64,000 bases of DNA from Plasmodiophora brassicae (lineage: Eukaryota; Endomyxa: Phytomyxea; Phytomyxea; Plasmodiophorida): NCBI GenBank assembly GCA_036867785.1, contig CP145411.1:1302001-1366000 (forward strand), given 5' to 3'. Made by a program: the position numbers and the translations under genes. Below, in pieces: positions 10,523 through 20,568 of the stretch (its first letter is position 1; every line of letters starts with the position of its first letter). The notes beneath the pieces were generated by a model. The model did not search any database. It had not been told where the DNA came from and saw only the letters and a list, made by a program, of their open reading frames with translations.

Positions 10523-11792
10523 CTGTATATGGGGTTTACAAGGCTGGGACATGTTAGACAGTCTGACGCAGTGTTTATTGAGATTGGGGAAACAACGGCA
10601 GCAACCCGATATCATTATTGAATACGTTTGTCAACGGTCGTTTCATCGAATGGATTATTCAGCTTGTTGTTATGCTCCTGGAGAATTCCACTGCCGGTAA
10701 ACGACGGGCAAGGGTGCCAGATCATCCGATGAGAAGCCTCTGGCACCCGAAACAGCTCGTCAGGAACAGGCTCCACGACGCTGACGAACAGCTTTCAATT
10801 GATGCACCCTGTAATTTAGACATGATCGGTACTTGACAATGTGGAGGCTCATTAGCCACCCCTACCCATTGGCCATGGTACGAAGTTTGGATCGCTGTCG
10901 TCGTGCGCCTCAGTCACTCGATGACGTCGAATCTCCAACGACACGCAGAGAGAGAGAGAGAGAGAGTTAAGAGTTGAGACTGAGATTGAGACCGGGCCTT
11001 GGCGGGCAAACCTGCAAGTTGCGGGCTTGCCGCACTTTCCTTTGCGGTCAGGCCGACCGGCCGAGGCACTCAGTCCGCACACTCTCTTCCATCTGCTTGT
11101 GATAACCGCAAACGTGGCTTGCAGTTGCAGTGCTTCAGGAGTACGGGTCCGCCTGTACCAGGTATACATACACTCAGAATCCGAACGCTGGAACGGAGAC
11201 AATCCAATTCACCTGCCCCGCCGTTATTGATGGTTGATTGTTCGAAGATGCAGAGCGCGTATGCGATGTCTCCGAAAGATGTACACATGGATGACCAGAA
11301 TCCAAGAGAACGTAACTGTTGCACGGGAACGCCGGCATGTACTCGTACAACAGTAAGAACATCGACAACATAAAACTGAGCCGCAGCAAACATGATCATC
11401 GTCGTCGCCGTTATCATGCACGCATACAGGTCTGGTGCCGCGTCGGCATCTAACGGTTCTTGACAGCGGGCAACTTAGGACGTCTGCCTATCTTTAGAAG
11501 GCACATGAACGTTCAACAATGAATCCGGTGATGTGAAGACATCGCTCCCTTACCCATTCCGTGAGAAGTGGGTGAGCCCGTTCGACGTGCCGTCGTTTGC
11601 TGTGTCATCTTTCAGCATTCTCATACAGAGCTGGTAGGTCAGGGCATCCTGAACATATTCACGCGTCTTGAGATGTCGAGTAAGCTTCTTCTGTGCCGGG
11701 AATGCCTTGGAGTAGACGCCACACGTCGCGGTCATCGCGTTTCAAAAATGTCACAGCGCATGTCGGATTTGACCATTTGCGATGGATGAGGT
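10523..11792. other. Gene-poor spacer with an (AG)10 microsatellite
   Basis: No convincing gene is seen. Bases 10947-10966 are (AG)10. A short minus-strand ORF at 11550-11735 has a weak C2H2-zinc-finger look (CGVYSKAF then LTRHLKTRE) but lacks a proper second histidine and any repeat. The stretch lies between two transposons and may contain decayed element DNA. Confidence 0.35.
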
Positions 11793-11797
11793 AGCCG

Positions 11798-12005
11798 TGT
11801 CATGAGTCATCTCCACCACAATGACTCACGCCACTCACCTTCCGGCATCTAGCCACCTTCCGGCACCAAGCCACGTTCCGAGACCAAGGCCTTCACCAGC
11901 CGCGCCCTGGTCCTCAGTCAGCATTCTCATGTCTACTCGATACACCGCGTGATCGGTAGTCATCGCACACTGTCGTGCACCAGCGTTGTCAGGTAGTTCT
12001 CCACA
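11798..12005. repeat. Left LTR (208 bp)
   Basis: TG...CA-bounded direct repeat, identical to the copy 1599 bp downstream. The direct repeat AGCCG lies immediately outside it. Confidence 0.88.
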
Positions 12006-12546
12006 TTTTTTTGCGATGAACCAACCGACACGAAGGTGGAGAAAAGGGCTCCTAACCATATCCTCTTCCGCGCGATCATTGAGGTCCGACAAGCACGGCC
12101 TCTCCAACAAGCAACAGCGCGATGCACGACACGCTAGATACCCGCATGCGCCCGCTGACTCCATGCAGGATATCGTCAAGCGCCGTCATCAACACGACCC
12201 CCGGTTCAGACCGTACCATCCGCGCCGGACGCAAATCCACCGGCCGGTACCCGACATCATCGGGGAGACTTTCATCCACATGGAAGTCGCTCTTCCGGCA
12301 CAACAACCGGCACCATTCCAGCCGTCGCCCCCGTTCCGCATTCACCGTACTGGGTACCTTTGCCCGCGAATCTCCCGAGGTTCCACGAGTTCTATTGCTC
12401 AACTTCCAGGCGCAACTGTCTACAAGCGCAGATCTTCCGTCAGCCACATCTGCATGCACGTCGTTCACGATCCCTAGTCAACGGCGCCTCTTACGACCCT
12501 CCTGCCCTGGGTAGAGTTTTCTACAAAGTCTTCTCCAGCGGCATTA

Positions 12547-12918
12547 CCGGCTCCGCGCCACCCTCATCATCCGCATCAATCGGTCTCAGCCGTCTCCGGC
12601 GCTGAACATCCCAACGTATATGGCAACGACATCGCCATCGTCCTCGGTAACGACATCACCGACGGTCCTACCGGCTCCACGCCACCCTCATCATCCGCAT
12701 CAATCGGTCTCAGCCGTCTCCGGCGCTGAACATCCCAACGTATATGGCAACGATATCGCCATCGTCCATGGTAACGACATCACCGACGGTCCTACCGGCT
12801 CCACGCCACCCTCATCATCTGTATCAATCGGTCTCATCGACCTCCACTCAACGACTTCAACCGGCTCCTCGCCACCCACATCATCCGCATCAATCAGTCT
12901 CAGCCCAGGAATGTGCCA
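12547..12918. repeat. 124-bp tandem repeats inside the LTR element
   Basis: The phrase CCGGCTCCRCGCCACCC recurs at 12547, 12671 and 12795, a period of 124 bp. A shortened unit begins at 12861. Each unit also carries a TATATGGCAACGA segment. The repeats code for nothing recognisable and may vary in copy number between family members. Confidence 0.75.
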
Positions 12919-13396
12919 CTCCGGCACTGAACGTCCCAGCGTATATGGCAACGTCATCGGCATCGCCCACGGTAACGACATCACCGACTGCCATCGAACA
13001 GACCTAGCGGCATCACCGCCACGAATGCACATCCACTCGTTTTCTTGACGTCCACGGCATTGATATCGCCGCCCAAGCGCGGACAAGCAAATTTACACTC
13101 AACAATGGCCCAGAAGTGTGCCATCTCCGACACTGAACGTGTCAACATCCAGGTCCGAAGCAGCTCCCGACACTTCTCTCACCCGCAACTCCAGAACCCT
13201 GTCACAGATTCTGCGAGTCCGAAACAAATATGAGCCGCGTCTCCAGCCAGATCGCACAGTTCTCAAGTTGCGAGCCAGCCCAATCACATCAAGCCGCACA
13301 TCACGCGCACCATCAAGATTCACTTGACCCGCAACCTCATCAAGCCGCTCATCACGCGCACCTTCCACCCCCACATCCCTTTTTGGCGGGGGATGA

Positions 13397-13604
13397 TGTC
13401 ATGAGTCATCTCCACCACAATGACTCACGCCACTCACCTTCCGGCATCTAGCCACCTTCCGGCACCAAGCCACGTTCCGAGACCAAGGCCTTCACCAGCC
13501 GCGCCCTGGTCCTCAGTCAGCATTCTCATGTCTACTCGATACACCGCGTGATCGGTAGTCATCGCACACTGTCGTGCACCAGCGTTGTCAGGTAGTTCTC
13601 CACA
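13397..13604. repeat. Right LTR (208 bp)
   Basis: Identical to the left LTR and followed at once by AGCCG, the second half of the target duplication. Confidence 0.88.
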
Positions 13605-14071
13605 AGCCGCGCGGCGGGACAGAAAAAGAACGTCGTATCTCGCCAAAAACTACTGGGGTATTGTTTTGGAGAGGGTACGGCGCGGTGCGGGAAATAATGA
13701 GACGCGACGGAGCCCCCTATGCAGGCAGTTATAACTAGGCCCCCTGAATCCTGTCAACTGTAGACCGGACCGCCAACTAGGCCACGAGAGCAGCTGCTCT
13801 CGTGGCCTAGTTGGCGGTCCGGTCTACACAACGCGGCAAGAGCGTTGGTCGAAGGCAGCGCAGGGAATGTCGCGGCAACTCAATGCTGGCGAGGAGAGTA
13901 ACGCAGTGAGGGGTTATAGTAAACGACCGGTCCCAAATTTATCTGGAGCACATGGAGGCTCTGAAGATGTAAGAATCTGTTTGGACGGGCTAGTTGGCCT
14001 GACGACTAGACAATGGTCCTGACACGTATAGTGTATTTGGTCGACGTCGACGTACTGTAGTCATTTATCAG
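13605..14071. other. Spacer with a 70-bp perfect palindrome
   Basis: No gene is seen between the LTR element and the 3' end of the kinesin gene. The one structured item is the palindrome at 13759-13828, listed separately. Confidence 0.4.
13759..13828. repeat. Perfect 70-bp palindrome flanked by CAAC direct repeats
   Basis: Bases 13759-13793 are the exact reverse complement of 13794-13828 with no spacer. The outer ends read TGTAGACC and GGTCTACA and the centre is CAGCTG. CAAC occurs immediately on both sides (13755-13758 and 13829-13832), which looks like a target duplication. As RNA or extruded DNA it would form a 35-bp hairpin. Confidence 0.9.
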
Positions 14072-16965
14072 CTAGCTCGACGCTGAGGGGACGCGACGGC
14101 TGGAGGGCGCTGTCTTCGGCCTGTGTCGGCCAGGCTGCCCCGAGAGGCGGATGACGGATCCAGATGGCAAGATGTTGAAGTTCGGCCTTGGTGTCTGAAC
14201 TGGTGTCCCGCAGGACGATATTCGCTCGGAACTACACTGGCTCCTAGAGCACGCGAAGATGATGTGTCAGCAGTCACATCGGAAGGCGCAGCAGCATGCA
14301 ATTAAGGTACCTGGCAAGAATCCGGCCTTGTGCGTTGTGCGCCACACGTAATGCTTGCTCCTTGCGCGTCGCTTCGACGGCTAAGCCCTTGTAATAATCA
14401 CGCTCCTTCAGGGCCGCATTCACACGATCAATCGTGCAGTCGTCACCCAACTTCCCAAGGGCTATTTGATAATGGCCCAGTAACATCAACAAACGGCAAC
14501 ATTGCGGTGGCGAACAGATGATCTTACGTACCATTGTGCAGCATCGCGCGGATGGCCGCCTTGTTGTCATCGACTCGATCGATCTGATCTAGCAGCGTCC
14601 GCAGCCTCTCTTCGGTGGTGTCGTCATCGGCAACATGCACGTTCAGCTGATTCTCGCCAAAGGACCTCGCCGACCATGCGCTCTGGGGTCGACATTTAAT
14701 ATTCGTTTGTTGCCCCTCATGAACAGGCAGCGGTGCTCCCTGTACGGTAACATGTCAGTGGCGACGTCTACGTAATGGATCACAGTAGTCTGTGGCAGTG
14801 TCGAACATACAATGGTCAACGGGACGCGGGTCGGTCGGCGACGCTGGTGCTGGTGCAGCTGTTCAAGGTACAGCTTCGCCTGGAATATGGTTGCATCGAG
14901 GGCCGGGCAGGCCGTCGGTACGGGACACTGCCCGTGTAAGTCGGCCTCGCTGCTCTTTAGCCGGCGAATCCCCGATTTACCGTGCTGCGTCCTGTCGGCA
15001 ATCAAACTTAGTGTTTGGCAATGTGCATGCACGTCCAGTGCAGACATACCCTTTCTCAATGCACTCGATGATGGTGGTCAGGTACCTGATACCACCAATG
15101 GCTTTGCGCAACTCATCCGACAGGTTCGTTAGGCGGTCCTGCATGGCGGTGCGCTCGTGGACCCAATCGGTACGTTCCGTTTTGTGAGCGGCTATGGTTT
15201 CTGCCTTCCACCCTTCATATTGCATGTGAAGGGCGTCAAATTCCGTCTTCTTCGCCTGGAACCATTGCTTGCGCTCAGCAGCCAGGGCCCGGTCGTACGC
15301 CTCCTGGATGCCTCGTCGGTACTCGGCCAGGTGTTCGCTCTCCATCGTGATCTTCATCAGATGACGTCCCGCTTGCCGGTCCGCCAGCATGCGCGATCGC
15401 TCTCCGGCATCGACTAGCAGCCGCTGGCACTGATCGTTGGCGGCAGCGACCCGTTCCCGTAGTTCAACCTCCTTCATCATCACTGCCAGCGCAAACCCGT
15501 TAGTACGTTTGACCCTGTCCATGCACATGTAGTGGGCGGCATGGTCTTCGGCTGCCTTACATTGTTGCTCCAGGCGCTGCACTTGCTGTACGAGTGCCGT
15601 GCGCTGGGCGAAGGCGGTGCTCTCGGCAGTCATAGCCGTAGCAGTCACCCGAACAAGCTCCTTATTCGTCTCCTCGAGTCGCGTTTTCAACGTCTGCAAT
15701 CGGGCCCCGTAGTCCGCTTCGATGCCTTCCCGTAGACGAGTCTGCGACGCACAACGCCCGGTCTGTCGCATGGCTGCCGGTCCCTGTCGCTCTTTGCGCC
15801 CGCCTGATGATTCTGTGCGACCAGTTGCGCCTTCCGCGTCCGTGCTCAATGGAACACTGGCTCGCACTGAAGGGCCAGGGTTTGTGCGATCGGATCGGGA
15901 TCCGCTGCCGACGGGTACCATACTCACCTCTAAGGCGGTCCCGCTGGCGCTTGTGTCCGTCTTGCCAGGTGCGCCCGCGGGCTGGCACGCAGGTGCCGAT
16001 CCTGGTCCTGATCCCGGTACAGCAGCACCGGCGGATGGCGCCTGCATGGTTCCAGACGCTGCCCGAGGCGTGCTAAGCGAGACCCGACGGTCTGGCGGCC
16101 CGCATAATCGTCGCAATCGTTGGATCTCGTCATGCAGGGCGTTGATGTCGTCCTGGTTCATGCTTCCAGTCGGCATGCACCGACGTACGAACCAGATCGT
16201 GTCGGTGATGGGCGGTGTCACCATGGGCGCCACTGTGCCAATCAGCGTGATACGTGTCGTTGCTGTCAGCATCGACGCCAGACGCTGGCCGAATGCCGTT
16301 CTCAGGCGACGCCGTCCAATGTACCCCTGAGACAGATCGGCGACCAGGTCGGCAACCTCGGCGCTAACGTCAGGGCCATCCAGGCGGCCCATGTCGTTGG
16401 ACACCTCGACGAATGCGATCGGGCCGCAGCTCACCAGAACGGGTCGGTGCGCGTCAAACGCTTTGCCAGATTGGATGGCGCCCAGGAGCTGCCCGGGTCG
16501 TGCCACGCTGAATGGCACCATCTTGCTGGTACGATATGAATCAGCCATGTCCTGCAGGTTGCCGTTCGTGTCACAGGTCTCGATGCTGACAGGCAGTGGA
16601 GATGCGGTCGGCTGTCGTCGTCGAAACAGATCTTCAACGACCCTTGGTATCAGGCCTCTATCGTTGCCCTCGTCTCCAAGCAGCGTGTACGATTTGCCCG
16701 TCTGACTCGGACCGTATGCAATGACGACGGATGGATGCCCGTCGAGGGCCCGGTCGACAATCGTGTTCGTCTCAAGGGCGTCGCACATGTCCGCCTGACT
16801 GGCACCGCCCCCAACAACGCGCGACACCGTCAATGGCCCTCCTGCCGCCTTGACGCACAACCGATTTGTGGACAGGATCTCCACGCCGGTCGCACCCCCA
16901 CTCCTGGACAGGTGCCCCGGCCGAACGCGTACGACGACAGCGACATTGGATGCCATGACAGCCAA
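14072..16965 (-). CDS. Divergent kinesin-like protein with coiled-coil tail
   Basis: The start gives SNVAVVVRVRP, the usual first strand of a kinesin motor. The nucleotide-binding loop is AYGPSQTGKSYTLLG (residues about 83-97), a variant of GQTGSGKT, followed by the kinesin-typical GLIPR. A late strand, TRITLIGTVAPM, matches the end of the motor core. The switch I (SSRSH) and switch II (DLAGSE) motifs are not recognisable, and the motor is short at about 270 residues. ATP hydrolysis may therefore be weak or lost. A Ser/Pro/Gly-rich linker (about 290-400) and long coiled coils (about 400-650) follow. Four further exons are joined by introns of about 60-70 nt (for example near 14990-15050 and 14750-14820) and reach a TAG at 14072. 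The divergent neighbour is an axonemal gene, so a flagellar role is possible. Confidence 0.82.
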
Positions 16966-17213
16966 TGAGAATTCCTATATAGCGCATAGGCGCCGCACGA
17001 TCGATCGGATCCTGTATCAGGTACCGACCGCTAGAGGCGACGTACATATAGTCATTCGCAGCAGGGCGTGCCGCTTGACCAACCTGTAGGCGGATCGCCC
17101 AGTAACGATCCGCCAGCGCCATCGTCCGTCGTGGCCGGCAACAGCATCGCCGAATCGCTGAGTCTGGCCGTGCTTCCAGTCTCACCCGTCAATCGTTTCT
17201 CCCCTCGACCATC
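16966..17213. promoter_or_regulatory. Shared divergent promoter of the kinesin and SPAG16 genes
   Basis: Only 248 bp separate the two start codons on opposite strands. No clear TATA box is visible. Co-regulation is an inference from the arrangement. Confidence 0.5.
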
Positions 17214-19463
17214 ATGGCCAGCACCGACGACGCCGTCGCAGGGCCGCCGCTCGCCGACGACACGTTCTTCTTTGAAGGTGCGCTCAGCTTCCTCATCTAA
17301 TGGTTGGCATCGCCCCGCTGACCAGGTCGCCTTCCAGAGGTGGAAATCGACGACGACCTGGATGAAGGTCCGGGTCGGTACGAGGAGGTGCCCGAGGTCC
17401 TGTCGGACGACAGCGATGACAGAGAGTTCGACCTGCGCCGGGCCATTAATTCCGTCAAGATCGACCGGGCTGGTGCTACTGCTGCTGCTGGCGCTGTTCC
17501 GCGTGGTGCTCCTTCGCCTGATGCGGCTGCTGCTGAAGGTCCACGTAGCCCCGTGGCATCAGGTCGGGACCTGTTATACGTCACCCGACCGCCATTCGCT
17601 TCCTCTGAATACGCATCGTCGTATAGAGGCAGTGGGCTCTGCACCACAGCATGCGTTAGGGAAGGGACCATCGGCGGGCGCCCCGGTCATCGACGACTTC
17701 TTCCGCAACTTCCTGCTTCAGCATCAGTTCCATTCGACGTTGGCCACGTTCCAGGCGGAATACTACGAGAAGTCGGCGTCGATCTCGGGCGCTGGGCCCG
17801 GGGTCATACCCGACGTGTACAGGGAGAACCAGGTGCTGGGCGCTCAGCTCGACCAGCTGCGAAGCGACCTGCAGAAGGCACGTGAGCAGGCGCGCTCGGC
17901 CAAAGCCGTCTGGGACCGGCTGAAGAAGGAGAGGGACTTCCATCGCCTCCACCACCGACGCGTCGTACAGGAGAAGAACAAGCTGGCCGACGACATGAAA
18001 CGACTCCGGGCGGTACAGGGCGCGCCGGCACCATCGTGGCAGCCGGTCCTGACCACACGTGCCCACGTAGCATTACTCGACGTTCAAACCAACGATCAAG
18101 TTGCTGAAGGAGAAGTACGAGAACACGATGAAGGAGAAGATGATGATGAAGATCGAGAGGGACAAGCTGTTGGCGCAGATCGATGCGCTGCAATCGCAGG
18201 TGAAGCTGCTGGAGGGAACCGACGACAGCCCGGCAGCAATAGGTGCAGGTGCTGGACGATCGGGCAACCCAGTCGAGTCGCCATCATCGGTCACACGCAG
18301 CCAACGTTCCATTCCAGGGGCAGGCGCCCATCACCAGCAGCAGCAGCAGCGGCAGCAGCATGAGCCCGCCCAGCGCCATACCGATACGCCGTACCCACCT
18401 GACCGCCTGCCGAACCCATACGCGGACGCGCACATCGAGCCCGGCTCCATTCACAAGTTCGGCCTGCAGAAGACATTCAAGGGGCATTCCATGGCGGTGA
18501 CCGACGTGGCGAGTCACCCGCGGAAACCCGTCATCGCCACCGTGTCGGACGATCGATCCTGGAAGTTATGGTCGGTGCCGAGCGGCGACCTGATCATGAG
18601 CGGCGAAGGGCACAGGTGACGGTCCCTCGCTTCTTCGGTTCAGGGAGGCTCCCCTAACAGCATCGACGACAGGGACTGGATCGGGGCATGTGACATGCAC
18701 CCGACGGGCAGCCTGCTGGCAACGGCATCGGCGGACGGCACCGTCAAGATCTGGGACTTTGTCGATGCGTCCTGCCGGGTGACGCTGTCGGACCATTCGC
18801 AGGTCGTCTGGGGGTGCGCCTTCCACTCGCAAGGTACGCGCGACAATGCCAGCCCGCCTGCCCGCCCGTCCCACAAGGGCTGAGCGAGCGCCCCTAGGTG
18901 ACTTCCTGGTGTCCTGTTCAACGGATCACACGGCCAAGGCCTGGGACCTGGCCACGCACCGCTGCCGGCACACGTTCCGGGGCCACGTCGACTCCGTCAA
19001 CGCCGTCCAGTTCCAGCCGTTCACGTCGACGTTCGCGACGGCCAGTGGCGACAAGACCGTGTCGCTCTGGGACCTGCGCTCCGGCCTGTGCACGCAGACG
19101 TTCTTCGGCCATCGCAACGCCGTCAACCACGTGACGTTCAACCTGGGCGGGACCGTCGTTGCCAGCTGCGACGCCGACGGCCTCGTGAAACTGTGGGATA
19201 CGCGCACCATCTCGCAGGTCCTGGAGATCGGCCCGGCGACGCCCGGCACCGCCACCAGCCAGACCGTGTTCGATCGCAGCGGCGCATCGATCGTGGCCGC
19301 CTCGGACGACGGCCAGGTTCGCGTGTACGACACGACCGATGCGCTGCTGCAGGGCACGCTGGCTGGCCACGAAGACGCCGTACAGTGTGTGGCGCTCGAC
19401 GCCACTGGCGCCCTGCTCATCTCGGGCGCCTCCGACTGCACGTTCCGCGTCTGGTCCTTGTAA
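17214..19463 (+). CDS. SPAG16: SPAG16/PF20-like WD40 protein of the axonemal central pair
   Basis: PF20/SPAG16 sits on the central-pair bridge of motile flagella. After an acidic N-terminal region the protein reads DDFFRNFLLQHQFHSTLATF, PDVYREN and KKERDFHRLHHRRVVQEKNK. It then crosses an intron (about 18010-18068) into HYSTFKPTIKLLKEKYE. This helical signature is specific to PF20. A Gln/Pro-rich linker follows, then about seven WD40 repeats (18470 onward: TFKGHSMAVTDVASHP, DWIGACDMHPTGSLLATAS, and others) ending FRVWSL. Introns lie at 17278-17337, about 17560-17625, about 18010-18068, about 18617-18678 and about 18831-18897. The length of roughly 580-600 residues fits the family. It is divergently paired with the kinesin gene, with 248 bp between the start codons. 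Confidence 0.92.
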
Positions 19464-19561
19464 TCGTACTGCTACAGGCCCGCACGTCGACGCATATGGG
19501 GATGTGTATCGAGCGCGTCTTTGGGAGGGGACGGTCCGGATAGAGAGACGGCAGCGAGTCC

Positions 19562-19909
19562 TCACGCCTCGTGAAACATGTACCGGATGACCTCGGTCTG
19601 CGTGGACGGCGCCCGGCAGGTGCACTCGTTGACCTGGCTGTACCCGAGGTCCTGCATCATATCGCGTACGACGTGCAGGCCGGCGCGCGACGACCGCGAG
19701 TCCTCCGCCGGAAATCGGATATGGATTCGACGGGCGCAGACCGTGTCGACGGCGTTGACCTGGACGCCCCGCGCCCTGAAGGCCTGGTCGGCGAGCCGCT
19801 GTTCAACGGCGTCGATGACGGAGGATGGCCCCTCGAGCAGGTAGGGGACATGGTCGTCCTGCACCTTCTCCAGGACGGCGACCTGGCTTTTGCGGTACGC
19901 CGGGTGCAT
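19562..19909 (-). CDS. Unrecognised small protein (115 aa or longer)
   Basis: I do not recognise this protein. From the ATG at 19909 it gives 115 residues with a mixed helix/strand look: VAVLEKVQDDHVPYLLEG, VEQRLADQAFRARGVQV, and a C-terminal block with ECTCRAPS ending RYMFHEA. The frame stays open upstream to 20536, and codon composition there is low-complexity, so a longer form or an upstream exon cannot be excluded. It lies 98 bp downstream of the SPAG16 stop on the opposite strand (tail to tail) and head-to-head with PSME4. No targeting signal or membrane segment is visible. Confidence 0.45.
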   Translation of the reverse strand: MHPAYRKSQVAVLEKVQDDHVPYLLEGPSSVIDAVEQRLADQAFRARGVQVNAVDTVCARRIHIRFPAEDSRSSRAGLHVVRDMMQDLGYSQVNECTCRAPSTQTEVIRYMFHEA

Positions 19910-20568
19910 CGGGTCACTGGCCAGGGACAGCGGCGTGGCAGGATTCGGACCAGGGGCAGCGGGGAGGCGCGCCGGCCGCCACAATCGGGGAATGAAGGGC
20001 GGGCGCACAGCACAACTGTGCGCAGTTGCCGACCGTTGGGCGCGCGGCGCGGCGCGCTGGTCAACCACCCGACTCCGACCCGATCCCATTTCCGGCGGCC
20101 TGCTGTAGACAAAACCGTCCCGCCGCCGGACACCACCGCCGCCATCCGCTCCGTACGTTGGCCGATAGGTTCCAGCGCGATGGCGAGTGCAGTACACGGT
20201 CGGGGCGCGCGCGCCATCGAGTGGCGTCACGATGCCCTTGGCCGGCGTCGACCTTAAAACGCATGCGTGCTCCACATATCTATGCACGATATCATACGGA
20301 GACGTCGCTGGACAGGCAAACGACTGCGACCGTGCGTGTTGGAGCAGGTCCGAAGCGGAGGCAACTGCGCCTGAGTGAGAGGAGGGGGGCGCTACGTAAC
20401 TTCTCCCGTTCCCCGGACCCGCCCCCCCCCCGCCCCCGCCGTCCACTGGTGTTTTGCGTGTCCCGTGTGGCGCCCGGTGGCCGTGTCGCTCGCGCATCGT
20501 CGCCCCACCCGCGCGCGCCTGTCGTCGACGCGTCAACGCCGGATCCCGCCTGCTGCCGTGGCTGCGTC
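19910..20568. other. Spacer between the unknown minus-strand gene and PSME4
   Basis: GC-rich region of about 660 bp with open frames on both strands but no recognisable motif. It includes a C-rich run around 20416-20440. It most likely holds divergent promoters and 5' leaders. Confidence 0.4.

Larger units (their letters stand above)
11798..13604. mobile_element. Non-autonomous LTR retrotransposon (TRIM-like), complete and recent
   Basis: Two identical 208-bp direct repeats (11798-12005 and 13397-13604) start TGTCATGA and end CTCCACA, so they have the canonical TG...CA of LTRs. The whole is flanked by the 5-bp target duplication AGCCG (11793-11797 and 13605-13609). A purine-rich tract (about 13385-13396) immediately precedes the right repeat, as a polypurine tract should. 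The 1391-bp interior has no recognisable gag or pol, so the element depends on a partner elsewhere. It contains 124-bp tandem repeats. Orientation is inferred from the purine tract only. Identical LTRs indicate a young insertion. Confidence 0.88.

Noticed and set aside
11550-11735. A C2H2 zinc-finger gene on the minus strand
   Set aside because: Only part of one finger is suggested, and the second histidine and repeats are missing.
12620-13048. A Ser/Thr/Pro-rich gene within the LTR element
   Set aside because: The frame is created by the 124-bp tandem repeats and has no gag- or pol-like features.
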